Part shown: one piece after another, positions 5,660 through 6,151 of the stretch | Numbering within the stretch: position 1 is the stretch's first letter | Layout: each line of letters begins with the position of its first letter | NCBI GenBank assembly: GCA_031423615.1 | Contig: JANPFV010000044.1 | Location: forward strand, 1-6,151 | Reading direction: 5' to 3' | DNA: 6,151 nt | From: JADLGJ01 sp031423615 | GTDB taxonomy: Bacteria; Omnitrophota; Gorgyraeia; Zapsychrales; JANLHA01 | Notes under the pieces: model-generated | Databases searched by the model: none | The model's input: the letters and a program-made list of their open reading frames with translations, nothing else | Told to the model about the DNA's origin: nothing | Made by a program: the position numbers and the translations under genes

Positions 5660-5917
5660 TTGAAATATTTATCATTTTGAACATTTTGATATTCTTCTTC
5701 CTCACACTCACTTTCAGGAGAGTATTATGAAAAGCACCCGCAGAGCTACGACGAAGAATCGAGAAAGTTTTATCAGGCGCAAAATAATTTCTTAATGGGA
5801 GAGACGTATCGGTATTTTCTTAAGCAGGCCGCACAGGCCAAGCCCTATTATGAAAAGTCATTGACTTATTTTGATCATCCCGGGGCCAAACGCGCTCTGG
5901 AGGAATACAAAAAATAA
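5660..5917 (+). pseudogene. Decayed paralogue of the exported protein at 1060
   Basis: The frame from about 5720 to the TAA at 5915-5917 encodes EYYEKHPQSYDE, then FYQAQNNFL, TYRYFLK, AKPYYEKSLTYFDHP and AKRALEEYKK. By eye about 37 of 61 aligned residues equal residues 275-335 of the protein at 1060-2079 (YDKHPGSYDE, FYRSQNNYL, TYQYFL, AKPYYEKSLSFLEHP, AKRELE). No start codon exists in this frame and a TGA lies upstream at 5687. Just before it, AAAGGAAG (5651-5658) and TTG (5660) precede DNA that, after one added base, would read KIFIILNILIFFFLTLTF, a signal-peptide-like core. So both ends of a paralogue seem present, with about 250 middle codons deleted and a frameshift near the start. The C-terminal homology is firm; the 5' remnant is an inference. 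Confidence 0.75.
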
Positions 5918-6013
5918 AGCGGAAACACGCCCCGCCATCCGGGCCAAAGACCTAGAGACAAAGGCCGGGGCCTTGTGGTGAGCGGGAATGACAAACATTT
6001 TACAGACCATACG
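5918..6013. other. Intergenic spacer with GC-rich hairpin
   Basis: Positions 5961-5974 (AAGGCC, GG, GGCCTT) form a short GC-rich hairpin that can be extended by CA/TG on the outside with one bulged A. No T-run follows. It lies between two converging units, the pseudogene on + and the transposase on -, so a weak bidirectional terminator is possible. The stretch contains no gene I can support. Confidence 0.35.
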
Positions 6014-6151
6014 CTAGTGTAGTGAGTCTAACGCTTCTTTACATTTGGCAATTTTTGACATAATTCGTTCGACCGATGCGCTCCAGATAAAAACCTTGGG
6101 ATTTTGGTTATGATTCTCGAGATATTTCGTGATTGTTTCAATCAGGTCGGG
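6014..6151 (-). CDS. C-terminal end of an IS630-family transposase (partial)
   Basis: The reverse strand is open from the window edge to a TAG (complement of 6014-6016) and gives 45 residues: LIETITKYLENHNQNPKVF, then IWSASVERIMSKIAKCKEAL and DSLH. The pattern of a helix, HNxNPKxFxW, then a helix ending in a basic K-C-K segment is typical of the C-terminus of IS630-family DDE transposases, which insert at TA. The catalytic DDE residues lie outside the window, so intactness cannot be judged. No recognisable terminal inverted repeat was found after the stop. Its last codons resemble the short stretch at 132-164 in opposite orientation. Confidence 0.8.
   Translation of the reverse strand, partial: PDLIETITKYLENHNQNPKVFIWSASVERIMSKIAKCKEALDSLH

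Noticed and set aside
5727..5795. Short frame MKSTRRATTK... (22 codons) with AGGAG six bases upstream
   Set aside because: It lies out of frame with the clear homology to the protein at 1060; the ATG arises from the paralogue's YYEK codons, so the ribosome-site match is probably accidental.
5981..5992. AGCGGGAATGAC resembling half of the common CATTCCCGC-type dispersed repeats
   Set aside because: Only one half-site is present, with no paired arm nearby; too short to call.

Overview
The window looks like an accessory, repeat-rich stretch of a Gram-negative-type bacterial chromosome of moderate GC. Two adjacent proteins carry Sec signal peptides, and one gene encodes a SulP-type inner-membrane transporter. 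The source cannot be fixed from the sequence. The GGGACA-type palindromic repeats and the protein style would suit an uncultured lineage such as Omnitrophota or a deltaproteobacterium-like group, but that is only a guess.

Layout: (a) 1-123, the 3' end of an unrecognised gene, followed by a possible 33-bp relic of an IS630-type transposase tail. (b) 180-1019, a unit bounded by two inverted copies of a roughly 65-bp palindromic repeat and carrying one small two-helix membrane protein gene (412-885). (c) 1060-3491, a translationally coupled pair (ATGA overlap) of exported proteins. The first has a PsbP/Mog1-like N-terminal half and a helical, TPR-like C-terminal half. The second has TPR-like helices and C-terminal MORN/YwqK-like repeats. 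(d) 3541-3919, a good sigma70-type promoter and the first 61 codons of carA (carbamoyl-phosphate synthase small subunit), cut off and bracketed by inverted ends of the same palindromic repeat. (e) 3930-5603, a complete SulP anion transporter with a C-terminal STAS domain, starting 10 bases after the repeat and followed by a terminator-like hairpin. (f) 5660-5917, a decayed paralogue of the gene at 1060: a start and signal-peptide region joined to its last ~65 codons, with the middle missing. (g) 6014-6151, reverse strand, the C-terminal end of an IS630-family transposase running off the window.

The unifying theme is the palindromic repeat (core GGGACACATTGA...TCAATGTGTCCC). Two of its three full copies (187-237 and 3869-3919) are identical over 51 bp in opposite orientation. 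Each copy lies at a structural boundary: the two ends of the membrane-protein unit, the start of the exported-protein pair, and the carA/SulP junction. The simplest reading is a small non-autonomous mobile or recombination-prone repeat that has assembled and broken genes here. No complete transposase for it is present, so its mover must be elsewhere. I see no evidence for a defence system, CRISPR array, tRNA or rRNA.
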